A stretch of 64,000 nt of DNA from Nocardia cyriacigeorgica NBRC 100375 (lineage in GTDB: Bacteria > Actinomycetota > Actinomycetes > Mycobacteriales > Mycobacteriaceae): contig NZ_BAFY01000203.1 in NCBI RefSeq assembly GCF_000308555.1, positions 1-64,000 of the forward strand, read 5' to 3'. Shown here piece after piece: positions 56,491 through 64,000 of the stretch. A program made the position numbers and the translations under genes. Numbering within the stretch: position 1 is the stretch's first letter; every line of letters starts with the position of its first letter. A model generated the notes under the pieces. It was not told the DNA's origin. It was given only the letters and a program-made list of their open reading frames with translations, and made no database searches.

Positions 56491-57090
56491 ATGAAGCTGG
56501 TGAAGGGGCGGTACCTGCTCGCTATCGGGGCTGTGGTGTTGGTTGCGGCGGGGTGTGGGGGGTCGACGGAGGGGGACGCGCAGCCGGTGGGGTCGACGGG
56601 AAGTACGAATGGGGCGGGGAGCACGAGTACGACTGAGGGGTCGATTCCGGAGAACGTGCCGAGCGGGTTCGATCCGTGTGCGGATATCCCGCAGGAGGTG
56701 CTGGACTCGGAAGGCCTGCGCAACGAGTCGAATTCGGATGCGATTGGCCCGAACGGCACCAAGTGGCAGGGGTGCGGTTGGGTCCAGACCGACGGTTACG
56801 CGCCGTCGATCCGAGTCACGAATATCACTGTCGACATGGTTCGTGACAACAGCGGGCGCGTAATCCGTGACGAGTACACCATCGACGGCCGCGACGCGAT
56901 CGCGTCGAATCCTGACGATGAAAAGGACCCGCGCTCTGTGTGCACCCTCCATGTCGCCATGAACGATGGCAGCCTCGAGTTCCTCTTGGACAACCCGTCG
57001 TCTCGCAAGAAGACCGGCCACCTCGACACCTGCCAGCTCGCGCGAACTCTTGCCGAAAAAGTTGTACCGCTGATCCCGCCCGGCGCATAG
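56491..57090 (+). CDS. DUF3558-type lipoprotein of the ESX-like cluster
   Basis: The 199-residue predicted lipoprotein has a signal with lipobox VAAGC (Cys near residue 22), a Ser/Thr/Gly linker, and a DUF3558-like domain (FDPCADIPQEVLDSEGLRNES near residue 60, KWQGCGWVQTDGYAPSI, DRDAI-type segment). Paired cysteines suggest disulphides outside the membrane. The ribosome site GGAGGAG precedes ATG 56491; GTG 56488 is adjacent and in frame. It opens a four-gene unit with the next three genes. Confidence 0.82.
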   Translation: MKLVKGRYLLAIGAVVLVAAGCGGSTEGDAQPVGSTGSTNGAGSTSTTEGSIPENVPSGFDPCADIPQEVLDSEGLRNESNSDAIGPNGTKWQGCGWVQTDGYAPSIRVTNITVDMVRDNSGRVIRDEYTIDGRDAIASNPDDEKDPRSVCTLHVAMNDGSLEFLLDNPSSRKKTGHLDTCQLARTLAEKVVPLIPPGA

Positions 57091-57136
57091 CACGACACTG
57101 CTTTCCGCGATCGACCTACAACGGGGGAATTCTTAC

Positions 57137-57619
57137 ATGAGCGACGACACACCACAGCAAGCTCTTGCGGGGCTGATCACCGATGCCACCGAAGGTCGGC
57201 TTTCCGTCCAGATCAGCGGTGACGTCAGGGTCAATGCAGAAGAGTTCGTCTACATCGACCGCGACTGCACCGCGTTCAAGGACCTCATCATGGAGCTCCA
57301 ACGAACGGCAACTGAAATCTCGGACCAAGAAAAATGGGGGTTGGGCGAGGATCAGGACCCACTCTCATCTGCGAGCATTCTCGTCAGCCGGTTCCGAGAG
57401 AAAGCCAAGGGCTCCGACAACAGCGTTTACTCCATCCTCGAAGAGCACTACAAGATCGTCGACGAGATCCAGCAACTCCACAAAGCGATCGCTCAGCGCT
57501 ACATCGACACCGATGAGACGTTCGCCGCCCGCTACAACCAGCTCACGGCGGAACTACCGCCGCCGGGGCCGATTGCCCCGACGCGTACCCAGCCCGGCGT
57601 CGTCCCCGTAGCGAAGTAG
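57137..57619 (+). CDS. Helical WXG-like candidate ESX substrate
   Basis: The 160-residue protein has no signal peptide. It has predicted helices on both sides of a Trp-Gly (EKWGLGED, Trp67-Gly68) and a later long helix (VYSILEEHYKIVDEIQQLHKA-like). YIDTD at 122-126 and YSILE at 98-102 fit the ESX export motif YxxxD/E. The family is not recognised with certainty. It lies 46 bases after the DUF3558 gene and six bases before the PPE-like gene. Its codon use is slightly less G+C-rich than that of its neighbours. Confidence 0.7.
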   Translation: MSDDTPQQALAGLITDATEGRLSVQISGDVRVNAEEFVYIDRDCTAFKDLIMELQRTATEISDQEKWGLGEDQDPLSSASILVSRFREKAKGSDNSVYSILEEHYKIVDEIQQLHKAIAQRYIDTDETFAARYNQLTAELPPPGPIAPTRTQPGVVPVAK

Positions 57620-57625
57620 GCGGCG

Positions 57626-58930
57626 ATGTCCGAGATTCAGAATGAACTGCCGCGAATCAAGGACGGCGAGAACCCCGACCATCTGGCGCACGCTCAGATC
57701 AATGCCGCGTTCACGCCGTTGAATACGACCGAAGCGTTCGCGGCGGCGAACAAGTTCACCGAGATCGAGAACAAGTGGACCGATGGGGTTCGGGTGTTCG
57801 CGGCGCGGATTCAGCGCTCCAGCTCGGCCGCCTGGGATGGTCCGGCGGCAGAAGCGGCCCGTTCGGCGCTGTCCAATTACACGACTCGGGCCCAGGATCT
57901 GTCTCCGGTGTTGCAGGCGCTGGGCAACCGCGTCTACGGCGCGGTCGATTCGATCAATTCGACCAAGCGTGAACTTCCGGAGGTGGTCGAGAAGGGCAAG
58001 ACGTGGACTCCGACGCTCATGCCGGGGCCCAGCGCCATCGCCCGCGCGGTGCGCGATGACGCCGAGGCCACCGCACGCGAGGTGATGGGCACGCATTACG
58101 TGAAACCGTTCGTCAAGGCCGACAGCGAGATTCCGGTGCTGCCGAAGCCGGATGACCCCACCCAACCGCTGGTTCCGCCGGTGAAACCGCCGACCGAAGG
58201 CCGCGAGTGGGAAGGCGGGGGCGGCGATACCGGCGGCGGAGATGGCGGCGGTGACGGCTCCGGCGGCGGCGATCAGGGCGGCGGTGGCGACCAGGGCGGT
58301 ACCGAAGGAGAAACCGAGGAGAACACCGGCACCGAGGAAACCGGCGGCGAAACCACCGAGGAGCAGCAGGATCCGACGACCACGGCGGCGAATACCACCA
58401 CCCCGCCGAGTACGCCGGCGAGCACCACGTCCCGCCTGACGGACCCGTCACTCACCTCCACCACACCGGCGGGCGTGAACTCCGCCGGGTACTCCCCGAC
58501 CGGTGTGCCGGGCGGTCGGACGGGTGGATCGACAGGCACGGGCGGCATGGGGCGCGGAGGCGGCGCGGGTGCCGGACCCGGTTCCGGTGGCTCGGGTTCC
58601 GGCAGCGAGAAGCCGGGTGCCGGGCGCAGCCTTCCCGGCGGTCCGGGCGGCCTCGCCGCTCAGACCGGCGCGGGTGCGGCTGCCGCCGCGAGGGCTGCCG
58701 CGACCGGGCGCGGCATGATGGGTATGCCGATGGGCGGGATGGCTCCTGGCGCGGGGCGGGGCGGCAATGCCGAGGAGAACGAGCACAAGACGCCGGATTA
58801 TCTGGTCACCGCCGAGAACACCGATGAGCTGCTCGGTGAAGTTCCCAAGACGGTCGCGGGTGGCGTGATCGGCGGTGATGTGCCCTCGGCAGCACCGGTG
58901 CGCGAGCAAGACGGGGAGGGCAGCCGTTGA
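57626..58930 (+). CDS. PPE-like ESX substrate with Gly-rich C-terminal region
   Basis: The 434-residue protein has an N-terminal helical domain (residues about 20-135) with a WXG-type turn SAAWDGPAAEAA (Trp70) and a helix TTRAQDLSPVLQALGNRVYGAV. A Pro-rich hinge (PLVPPVKPPTEG), a long Gly/Thr/Glu-rich region (about 195-370) and a conserved-looking tail (KTPDYLVTAENTDELLGEVP) follow. This resembles PPE/EspB-type secreted proteins. Placement directly before espG, with the two overlapping at TTGA, supports export through an ESX system with EspG as chaperone. Confidence 0.8.
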   Translation: MSEIQNELPRIKDGENPDHLAHAQINAAFTPLNTTEAFAAANKFTEIENKWTDGVRVFAARIQRSSSAAWDGPAAEAARSALSNYTTRAQDLSPVLQALGNRVYGAVDSINSTKRELPEVVEKGKTWTPTLMPGPSAIARAVRDDAEATAREVMGTHYVKPFVKADSEIPVLPKPDDPTQPLVPPVKPPTEGREWEGGGGDTGGGDGGGDGSGGGDQGGGGDQGGTEGETEENTGTEETGGETTEEQQDPTTTAANTTTPPSTPASTTSRLTDPSLTSTTPAGVNSAGYSPTGVPGGRTGGSTGTGGMGRGGGAGAGPGSGGSGSGSEKPGAGRSLPGGPGGLAAQTGAGAAAAARAAATGRGMMGMPMGGMAPGAGRGGNAEENEHKTPDYLVTAENTDELLGEVPKTVAGGVIGGDVPSAAPVREQDGEGSR

Positions 58931-59697
58931 CCGAATGGAACTGGGACCCCGATGATTTCGCGGCCCTCTGGTACAGCGACGCCCACGACCGATTCCCGCG
59001 CCCGCTGCGGTATGTCAGCCGCTTCGCTTTCCTCGGCGAAGCGGCGGCGCACCGCGAGAAGGTGCGCGCGGGCTACGACCGCGACGAACTCGAACGTATC
59101 CAGCTCGCATTCCACACCCTCGCCGCATCCGATTTCCGCATCGAAATACTCGGCGGGACAACGAAAACCAAGCGCGGCAGGGAAGGCGAGTACCGCGTCG
59201 TCGGGGCGAGTACGGCGTATCAGGCGGTCGTGCTGTCGCAAGCGGCCTACGACGGCGTCGACGGGCCGATCACCTGCCGGCTGTTCCGCCCCGAGCATCT
59301 AGCCGGCCGGTTGACCGCGGCCATGCCCTCCTGCGCACCCGGCAAGCAGCCTGCCGCGACCTTCCACCTGGCCGACCTCGATCCCGCTCGCACGCCGCAT
59401 CATTCGAGCTTCGCGCACCGCAGCCCGCGCGAGGAATATCAGCGCCTGGCCCTGCGCCCGGCCGACGGCGGCGGCAATGCCTGCCTGTTCACCGGACCGC
59501 TCCACAGCCGCCCCGACCCCTGGTACGCCACCCAGTGGTACGACATCACCGGGGACGGCCGCTACCAGGAACACCGCATCCGCGACCAGCTCACCGTTCG
59601 CCCCGCGACCGGCGCCACCCTGACCGAGCAGTTCGCGCACTGGATCGAACGGGCCCGCCGCCGCATCCGCGAGGAAGCCGAGGAAGCTGCCTGGTAA
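58927..59697 (+). CDS. EspG-type ESX secretion chaperone
   Basis: The 256-residue cytoplasmic protein opens MTEWNWDPDDFAALWYSDAHDRFPRPL and contains DRDELERIQLAFHTLAASDFRIEIL and FTGPLHSRPDPWYATQWYDITGDGRYQEH, features of the EspG family that binds PE/PPE-type substrates before export. The start is TTG 58927, overlapping the preceding stop by four bases. No EccABCDE or MycP gene is visible in the window, so any secretion machine must be encoded elsewhere. Confidence 0.88.
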   Translation: MTEWNWDPDDFAALWYSDAHDRFPRPLRYVSRFAFLGEAAAHREKVRAGYDRDELERIQLAFHTLAASDFRIEILGGTTKTKRGREGEYRVVGASTAYQAVVLSQAAYDGVDGPITCRLFRPEHLAGRLTAAMPSCAPGKQPAATFHLADLDPARTPHHSSFAHRSPREEYQRLALRPADGGGNACLFTGPLHSRPDPWYATQWYDITGDGRYQEHRIRDQLTVRPATGATLTEQFAHWIERARRRIREEAEEAAW

Positions 59698-59976
59698 TGC
59701 GGGCGACCGGTCCCGACGATGCCGGTTGAGACCCCCGGCGAGGTCGATCCGACCGAGCGGCCAGAGCGGGGGCCACACGATCGCCCACTGCGGGCGGCGG
59801 CTGGTGAGTCCGTTCGCCGACGAGTATCTCGCCCCCCAGTTTTGGGGGCGCTCTGAGCCGCGCTCGGGTACCTCGACCCGCGGTACTGTTCGCTGTCCCC
59901 ACAGACAGCGACCGAACAGTCTGTTCCTTCGACAGGTGTGTCCGGCTGCCGTCATCGATTGACAGAGAGACCTTTG

Positions 59977-60588
59977 GTGAAGCGCATTTTTGCAATTGGG
60001 CTGGCTTTCGTCGCGGTAGCGGCGGTGGGCTGCGGCTCGGAAGAGTCCACGACCGCGGATACCTCGTCCGTATCGGCCGCGGCCGACACCGAGGGCGGCG
60101 ACGCGCAGCAGATCCGCGACCTCATCGCGCAGCAGGAGCCCGCGATGGCGACCTTCGACTTCGACCGGATGGCCGAACTCACCTGCACCAAGTACCGCGA
60201 CCAGGTCAAGAACCTGCCGGACACCATGTTCCCGCCGCTCAGCTCGGCGGGAACGGCCGAGGAGTTCGCCGCCAAGCCGGCCGATCAGCTGGCCGCCGCG
60301 CTGAAGGCCGAATACCCAGCCGCCTCCGACGAGAGCATCAACAACCTGGTCGACGCGTTCATCCGCTACGACGAACCGGCCTACAAGGCGGCGAATCTGG
60401 CCATCATGCGCGAAACCACCACGGTCACCGTCGACAAGGTCGACAACATCGAGGTGACCGGGGATACCGCCACCGCCGACCTCACCACCACCTGGAAGAA
60501 CGAAGGCGCGGAGTCGGAAACCAAGACCGAACCCAACGCCTACGTCAAGGAAGACGGTAAGTGGTTGGACTGCCAGCAGCCCTCGTAA
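59977..60588 (+). CDS. Predicted lipoprotein of unknown function
   Basis: The 203-residue protein has a signal peptide (KRIFAIGLAFVAVAAVGC, lipobox AAVGC, Cys near residue 18), an acidic Ser/Thr linker, and a globular domain with helices (AQQIRDLIAQQEPAMATFDFDRMAEL type) and strands ending GKWLDCQQPS. It resembles NTF2-like/DUF4878-type lipoproteins in length and layout. GTG 59977 starts it after a weak GAGAGA. Two cysteines outside the lipobox may pair. Confidence 0.75.
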   Translation: MKRIFAIGLAFVAVAAVGCGSEESTTADTSSVSAAADTEGGDAQQIRDLIAQQEPAMATFDFDRMAELTCTKYRDQVKNLPDTMFPPLSSAGTAEEFAAKPADQLAAALKAEYPAASDESINNLVDAFIRYDEPAYKAANLAIMRETTTVTVDKVDNIEVTGDTATADLTTTWKNEGAESETKTEPNAYVKEDGKWLDCQQPS

Positions 60589-60749
60589 CGGGCACCGACG
60601 CCGGGATGCGGGCACGGCGGTGATCGCCTTCCTGCCAGGTAGGGCCAATCCGTCGGCGGCAGGCCCGAGACCACGCGGGTAACCGGTCCCCGGCGACGGT
60701 ACGCCGGAGGCCGGCGCGGCCGGCCGCACCGGAAGCCGCACGCCGTTAT

Positions 60750-60777
60750 GCCCGAGCCGGTAGTCACCGGCTCGGGC
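60750..60777. terminator. Terminator next to the DUF1579-like gene
   Basis: GCCCGAGCCGGT (60750-60761) pairs perfectly with ACCGGCTCGGGC (60766-60777) around AGTC. It lies nine bases beyond the stop of the minus-strand gene and 160 bases after the lipoprotein gene. Confidence 0.82.
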
Positions 60778-60786
60778 CGGCGGCTT

Positions 60787-61215
60787 TCAGATCCGGGTCA
60801 TGGTCGAGGCGTATCCGCCGCCGCCCGGGTACACCCATTCGCCGCTGACCGTGGTGCCTTCGGCGTCGAAGGTGCCCTTGTAGTAGGCCGGGCTGCCTTT
60901 GGCTCCGCCCCAGATGGTGAGGGTGTCACCGTCGAGTTCGTAGACGTAGTCGAAGGTGTTGCCGACCGAGTCGTAGTACCGGGAGACCACGTCGGGGCCG
61001 GTCGGTTCACCAAACGGGTGCAGGTTGCCGATCACTTCCAAGCCGGTGACAGGCTCGCCGTACTGGGTGAGGTCGACGTGCTGGAGCAGGAAGAACCGGC
61101 CGGGCATCCATTCGTAGCGCACGGTGCCTTCGGCGCCGCCGCTGACTTTCCAGGTGCCGACGAGGCGGTCCAGGGCCTGGAGCTCGGGGGTGGGCTGCTG
61201 CTGGCTGTCGTTCAT
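60787..61215 (-). CDS. DUF1579-like beta-barrel protein
   Basis: The 142-residue protein has a lipocalin-like pattern: LQALDRLVGTWKVSGGAEGTV near residue 13, YEWMPGRFFLLQHVD, GLEVIGNLHPFGEPTG and LTIWGGAKGSPAYYKGTF. It fits the DUF1579 family of unknown function, whose members often lie beside ECF42/DGPF genes. It is divergent from the second DGPF gene, sharing a 161-base promoter region, and may be a target of that sigma factor. Confidence 0.82.
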   Translation of the reverse strand: MNDSQQQPTPELQALDRLVGTWKVSGGAEGTVRYEWMPGRFFLLQHVDLTQYGEPVTGLEVIGNLHPFGEPTGPDVVSRYYDSVGNTFDYVYELDGDTLTIWGGAKGSPAYYKGTFDAEGTTVSGEWVYPGGGGYASTMTRI

Positions 61216-61376
61216 CGTCTTACTCCTTCTGTGTGGGTCGTTCGCTGGTACCTCGGAGCGATCACGGGGTCTTCGACATCCCTCGACTGTGAGCTGAATC
61301 ACTTCCGAGCAGTGTCGGGATCTGCCAGGCGGCTCCGAGGTAGCAAGGGAGAACCCACCACCACATCGGAGGACCT

Positions 61377-61748
61377 GTGAAATATCTGCTGCTCGGCTAC
61401 ACCCCCGCCGCCGCATGGGACGCCGCGACCGCCGACACCCCGTCCGAGGAGGCGCTGGCCGCGTTCGCCACCTACCAGCAGCTGGAAAAGGAACTGTTCG
61501 CCTCCGGCGAGTTGGTCAGCACGGAGGGGCTCGGGCATCCGGCCGTGAGTACCACCGTGCGCAAGACCGACGATGGCGTGGTCGCCACCGACGGGCCGTT
61601 CGCGGAGTTGAAGGAAGTACTGGCCAGCTTCGCCGTGATCGACGTCGCCGGACACGAACGGGCGGTGGAGATCACCGCGCGTATCGTCGAAGCGCTCGGC
61701 GAGCCGATCGAGATCCGCCCGATCATGGGCGAGGAATTCGGCGCGTGA
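61377..61748 (+). CDS. DGPF/YCII-related protein, partner of ECF42 sigma factor (copy 2)
   Basis: The 123-residue YCII-fold protein opens MKYLLLGYTPAAAWDAAT and carries TDGPFAELKEVLASF (residues about 71-85). GTG 61377 lies five bases after GGAGG. Its stop overlaps the sigma-factor GTG (GTGA), the same arrangement as the copy at 18714. Identity with copy 1 is low outside the DGPF motif, so this is an old paralogue rather than a recent duplicate. Confidence 0.9.
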   Translation: MKYLLLGYTPAAAWDAATADTPSEEALAAFATYQQLEKELFASGELVSTEGLGHPAVSTTVRKTDDGVVATDGPFAELKEVLASFAVIDVAGHERAVEITARIVEALGEPIEIRPIMGEEFGA

Positions 61749-62977
61749 CCCCGGAGATCGAGGACCTGTTGCGCGCCGAGGCGCCGCAGGTCCTCGGTGC
61801 GCTGGTCCGCCGGTTCGGGCGCTTCGACATCGCCGAGGACGCCGTGCAGGAAGCATTGCTGGCCGCGGCCCAGTCGTGGCCGGTCGAGGGTGTCCCGGAA
61901 GGCCCGCGCAGTTGGCTGATCCGCGTCGCCTACCGGCGCATGGTGGATCTGCTGCGCTCCGATCAGGCCCGCAAGCGTCGTGAGCTGGAAGCCGGCGCGG
62001 CCGAGCTGGCCATGGCCGAACCCGCACGGGCCGGGCAGGTCGGCGGCACCGACGACAGCCTCACCCTGCTGCTGCTGTGCTGCCATCCCGCACTCGGCCA
62101 CACCTCGCAGGTTGCGCTCACTTTGCGTGCGGTCGGCGGCCTCACCACCGCCGAGATCGCGCACGCCTACGGCGCGAGCGAGGCCACCATGGGCACCCGG
62201 ATCAGCCGCGCGAAACAACAACTCGCCAAGGCGGGCGCCCGTTTCGCCCTCCCCACCGGCGACGACCGCGACAGCCGGATGGCCGCGGTCCTCCAGGTGC
62301 TGTACCTCATCTTCAATGAGGGCTACACCGCCACCGCCGGCGCCGACCTCACCCGCGTCGACCTCACCGCCGAGGCCATCCGGCTCACCCGGATGCTGCA
62401 CGCCACCCTCCCCGGCGATGCCGAGGTGACGGGTCTGCTCGCGCTGATGCTGCTCACCGAATCGCGCCGCGCGGCGCGGACCGAGGCCGGTGAACTGGTA
62501 CCCCTCGATCAGCAGGATCCCACGCAGTGGAATCGCGACATGATCACGGAGGGAACGGCTCTCATCGACAGCGTCTGGAACCGTGCTCCGGCCGGTCCGT
62601 ACCAGATCCAGGCCGCGATCGCCGCCGTGCACGCCGCCGCCGAGCCCGGCCACACCGACTGGGCTCAGATCGCGATGCTGTACCTGTGGCTCGAGCGCCT
62701 GACGCCGACACCGCCGGTCCAGCTGGCTCGCGTGGTCGCCGTCGCACACGCCCACGGCCCCGAACGGGGTCTGGCCCTGCTCGACGACCTCAACCAGCGC
62801 CACCACCTCGACAGCAACCCGTTGACCCGGCAACGCGAACACGCCGTCCGCGCCCACCTCTTACAGCAGGTCGGCGACAGCAGCACCGCTGCCGAACTCT
62901 TCCGCCACGCCGCCGAACTCACCGACAACCAGGTCGAGCAGCGCTACCTGCGCGACAAGGCCGACGGAATCATCTGA
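61745..62977 (+). CDS. ECF42-type RNA polymerase sigma factor with C-terminal extension (copy 2)
   Basis: The 410-residue paralogue of the gene at 17572 has region 2 (DIAEDAVQEALLAAAQSWP, GPRSWLIRVAYRRMVDLL), region 4 (LRAVGGLTTAEIAHAYGASEATM) and the long helical extension (VLYLIFNEGYTATAG, then ESRRAARTEAGELVPLDQQD). The start GTG overlaps the DGPF stop by four bases. Regulation is probably through the C-terminal extension, as no anti-sigma gene is present. Confidence 0.92.
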   Translation: MTPEIEDLLRAEAPQVLGALVRRFGRFDIAEDAVQEALLAAAQSWPVEGVPEGPRSWLIRVAYRRMVDLLRSDQARKRRELEAGAAELAMAEPARAGQVGGTDDSLTLLLLCCHPALGHTSQVALTLRAVGGLTTAEIAHAYGASEATMGTRISRAKQQLAKAGARFALPTGDDRDSRMAAVLQVLYLIFNEGYTATAGADLTRVDLTAEAIRLTRMLHATLPGDAEVTGLLALMLLTESRRAARTEAGELVPLDQQDPTQWNRDMITEGTALIDSVWNRAPAGPYQIQAAIAAVHAAAEPGHTDWAQIAMLYLWLERLTPTPPVQLARVVAVAHAHGPERGLALLDDLNQRHHLDSNPLTRQREHAVRAHLLQQVGDSSTAAELFRHAAELTDNQVEQRYLRDKADGII

Positions 62978-63057
62978 CTACCGCCAGCGATCGCCACCGC
63001 CGCACGGGCCGACTCGACCGACCACCGCCACCACGCGGTCACCGAAAGGCCGGAGCG

Positions 63058-63585
63058 TTACAACAGATAGAGGCGTTCGGTCGGGAGCCGGGGCAGGCCG
63101 CGCGGGTCGGTGGGGAGGATGGCGGCGGCGCCCGGGTGGTGGCGGGTGCGCCACTCGGTGATGAATCGTGTTGCGGCGCTGGGGCAGATGGCGAAATCGA
63201 AACGCAGGCCGTGCAGGAAGACGCTGAGGTGCACGTCGGGTTCGTTCGGGCGCGGTGAATCGTTCGCCTCCGCGTCCGGGTGCGCGCCGAAAACTTCTTG
63301 GCAGGCAGCGCTACTCGACGCACCACCCGGCCCGTCACGCCGAGGACCGCCACTCGGCCCGGTGCCGGTCTCCTCACGCCAGGACGAATCGGGCTGCGCA
63401 CCGGGACCCTCGAGGCCGACACGACTGCTCGAGGCGATACCCGGCTTGTCATGCCAGGGGCGACCGGTGAGCTCTGGGTCGGACTCATCGAGCCAGGGCG
63501 GCAGGCCCACGGCGCCAGGATTCGTCGTGCTGGGCGTGCCGGTCGGCGGGAGGTCGGGGTTGTGGGGGCGTGGGGTTCTGTTCAT
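63058..63585 (-). CDS. Unrecognised protein with disordered N-terminal half
   Basis: The 175-residue protein has a Pro/Gly/Ser/Asp-rich, probably disordered first 110 residues. A short folded C-terminal segment follows (VHLSVFLHGLRFDFAICPSAAT, RFITEWRTRHHPGAAAILP). No family or signal peptide is recognised. Its ATG overlaps the stop of the upstream gene by four bases (ATGA), so it is the second gene of an operon that begins beyond the window. Confidence 0.6.
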   Translation of the reverse strand: MNRTPRPHNPDLPPTGTPSTTNPGAVGLPPWLDESDPELTGRPWHDKPGIASSSRVGLEGPGAQPDSSWREETGTGPSGGPRRDGPGGASSSAACQEVFGAHPDAEANDSPRPNEPDVHLSVFLHGLRFDFAICPSAATRFITEWRTRHHPGAAAILPTDPRGLPRLPTERLYLL

Positions 63586-64000
63586 CGGGGATATCCCGCG
63601 GTCGGGGTACGCAGCCAGCCGCCGCGGCCGGCGCAGGTGCGGATCGAATCGATCACCGTGAGGCCGGAGGGGCGGAAGGGGCTGCGGGGTGGCTGGATCC
63701 AGCGGCGGAAGCGTTCGCCCTGGTCGGTCGGTGAGGGCAGGGCGATGGTTGCGCCGGTGCGGACGACGGAGACGTCGAGGCGGAACATCTCGGCGAACAG
63801 GGCGGTGTCGTCAGGCAGGTCGGGACGGATCAGGAAGGTCCAGCGGCCCGAGCGCATGTGGGAGATGATCGGACCTACTCCGGAACCGGAGTCGTGGTCG
63901 CGAGCGCGGCGCAGATCGCCGTGCACGGCCAGGCCGAGCGCCGAGGGCATCATCAATCCCCACACGTGATCGGCGCGCATGACGATGCGGCCGATCTCCG
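63582..64000 (-). CDS. Partial gene running off the right edge, unrecognised actinobacterial family
   Basis: The frame is open through the window edge (EIGRIVMRADHVWGL...), so the true start is beyond 64000; the ATG at 63980 is only an internal candidate. At least 138 residues are visible, with GPIISHMRSGRWTFLIRPDLP, FAEMFRLDVSVVRTGATIALPS and FRRWIQPPRSPFRPSGLTVIDSI. I recall proteins with this WTFLIRPDLPD-type core in Nocardia and Streptomyces, usually of unknown function. It is coupled to the downstream gene by an ATGA overlap. Confidence 0.6.
   Translation of the reverse strand, partial: EIGRIVMRADHVWGLMMPSALGLAVHGDLRRARDHDSGSGVGPIISHMRSGRWTFLIRPDLPDDTALFAEMFRLDVSVVRTGATIALPSPTDQGERFRRWIQPPRSPFRPSGLTVIDSIRTCAGRGGWLRTPTAGYPR

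Overview
The window is a roughly 70% G+C chromosomal segment of a mycolic-acid actinobacterium, most likely Nocardia or a close relative. Supporting this are a mycothiol S-conjugate amidase (Mca), a lipid-droplet-associated protein next to xseA, a PIN-PhoH fusion (PhoH2), a short-chain Z-isoprenyl diphosphate synthase, LGFP and DUF3558 lipoproteins, and an ESX (type VII) EspG/PPE-like module. Family and synteny statements rest on remembered protein families, not on database searches.

Layout. 0-17 kb is mostly housekeeping: sbcD/sbcC (sbcC carries an apparent frameshift), a DUF6542 membrane protein, ispH, the lipid-droplet protein with xseA-xseB and a VOC protein, DUF4245, glpX, an LGFP lipoprotein, a DesA2-like ferritin-fold protein, fumC and phoH2. 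17-31 kb is accessory: an ECF42-type sigma factor with its DGPF partner, an FDOR-fold protein, two TetR-controlled units, and a catabolic block (flavin monooxygenase, GAF regulator, aldehyde dehydrogenase, DUF779) with a second paralogous GAF regulator read divergently. 31-42 kb returns to core genes: glyA, a DUF885 peptidase-like gene, coaA, Z-FPP synthase, hemolysin III, a membrane adenylate cyclase, a PatA-like acyltransferase and a DUF255 thioredoxin-domain protein. 41.9-50.4 kb is an apparent insertion that starts with a Phd/VapC-type toxin-antitoxin pair. It continues with a Pro/Ala-rich protein whose C-terminus looks like an inactivated metallopeptidase, DoxX, two VOC proteins, a LuxR-type ATPase regulator and a Nudix hydrolase. 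50.4-55.6 kb is core again: small membrane protein, mca, DUF4307, greA, metB and a glutaryl-CoA dehydrogenase-like gene. 55.8-64 kb is accessory: an orphan ESX substrate/chaperone cluster without any secretion machinery, lipoproteins, a second ECF42/DGPF pair, and two unrecognised genes at the right edge.

From memory, the order ispH - lipid-droplet protein - xseA/xseB - DUF4245 - glpX - fum - phoH2 - desA2 - glyA - coaA - Z-FPP synthase - hemolysin III - DUF255 - small membrane protein - mca - DUF4307 - greA - metB matches the Mycobacterium tuberculosis Rv1110-Rv1079 neighbourhood. That makes the regions at 17-31 kb and 42-50 kb stand out as insertions. Many gene pairs overlap by 1-4 bases (ATGA, GTGA, TTGA, TGATG), suggesting translational coupling. 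Convergent gene pairs are often separated by perfect G+C-rich inverted repeats without T-runs, typical of actinobacterial terminators. No tRNA, rRNA, CRISPR array, transposase or integrase was recognised.
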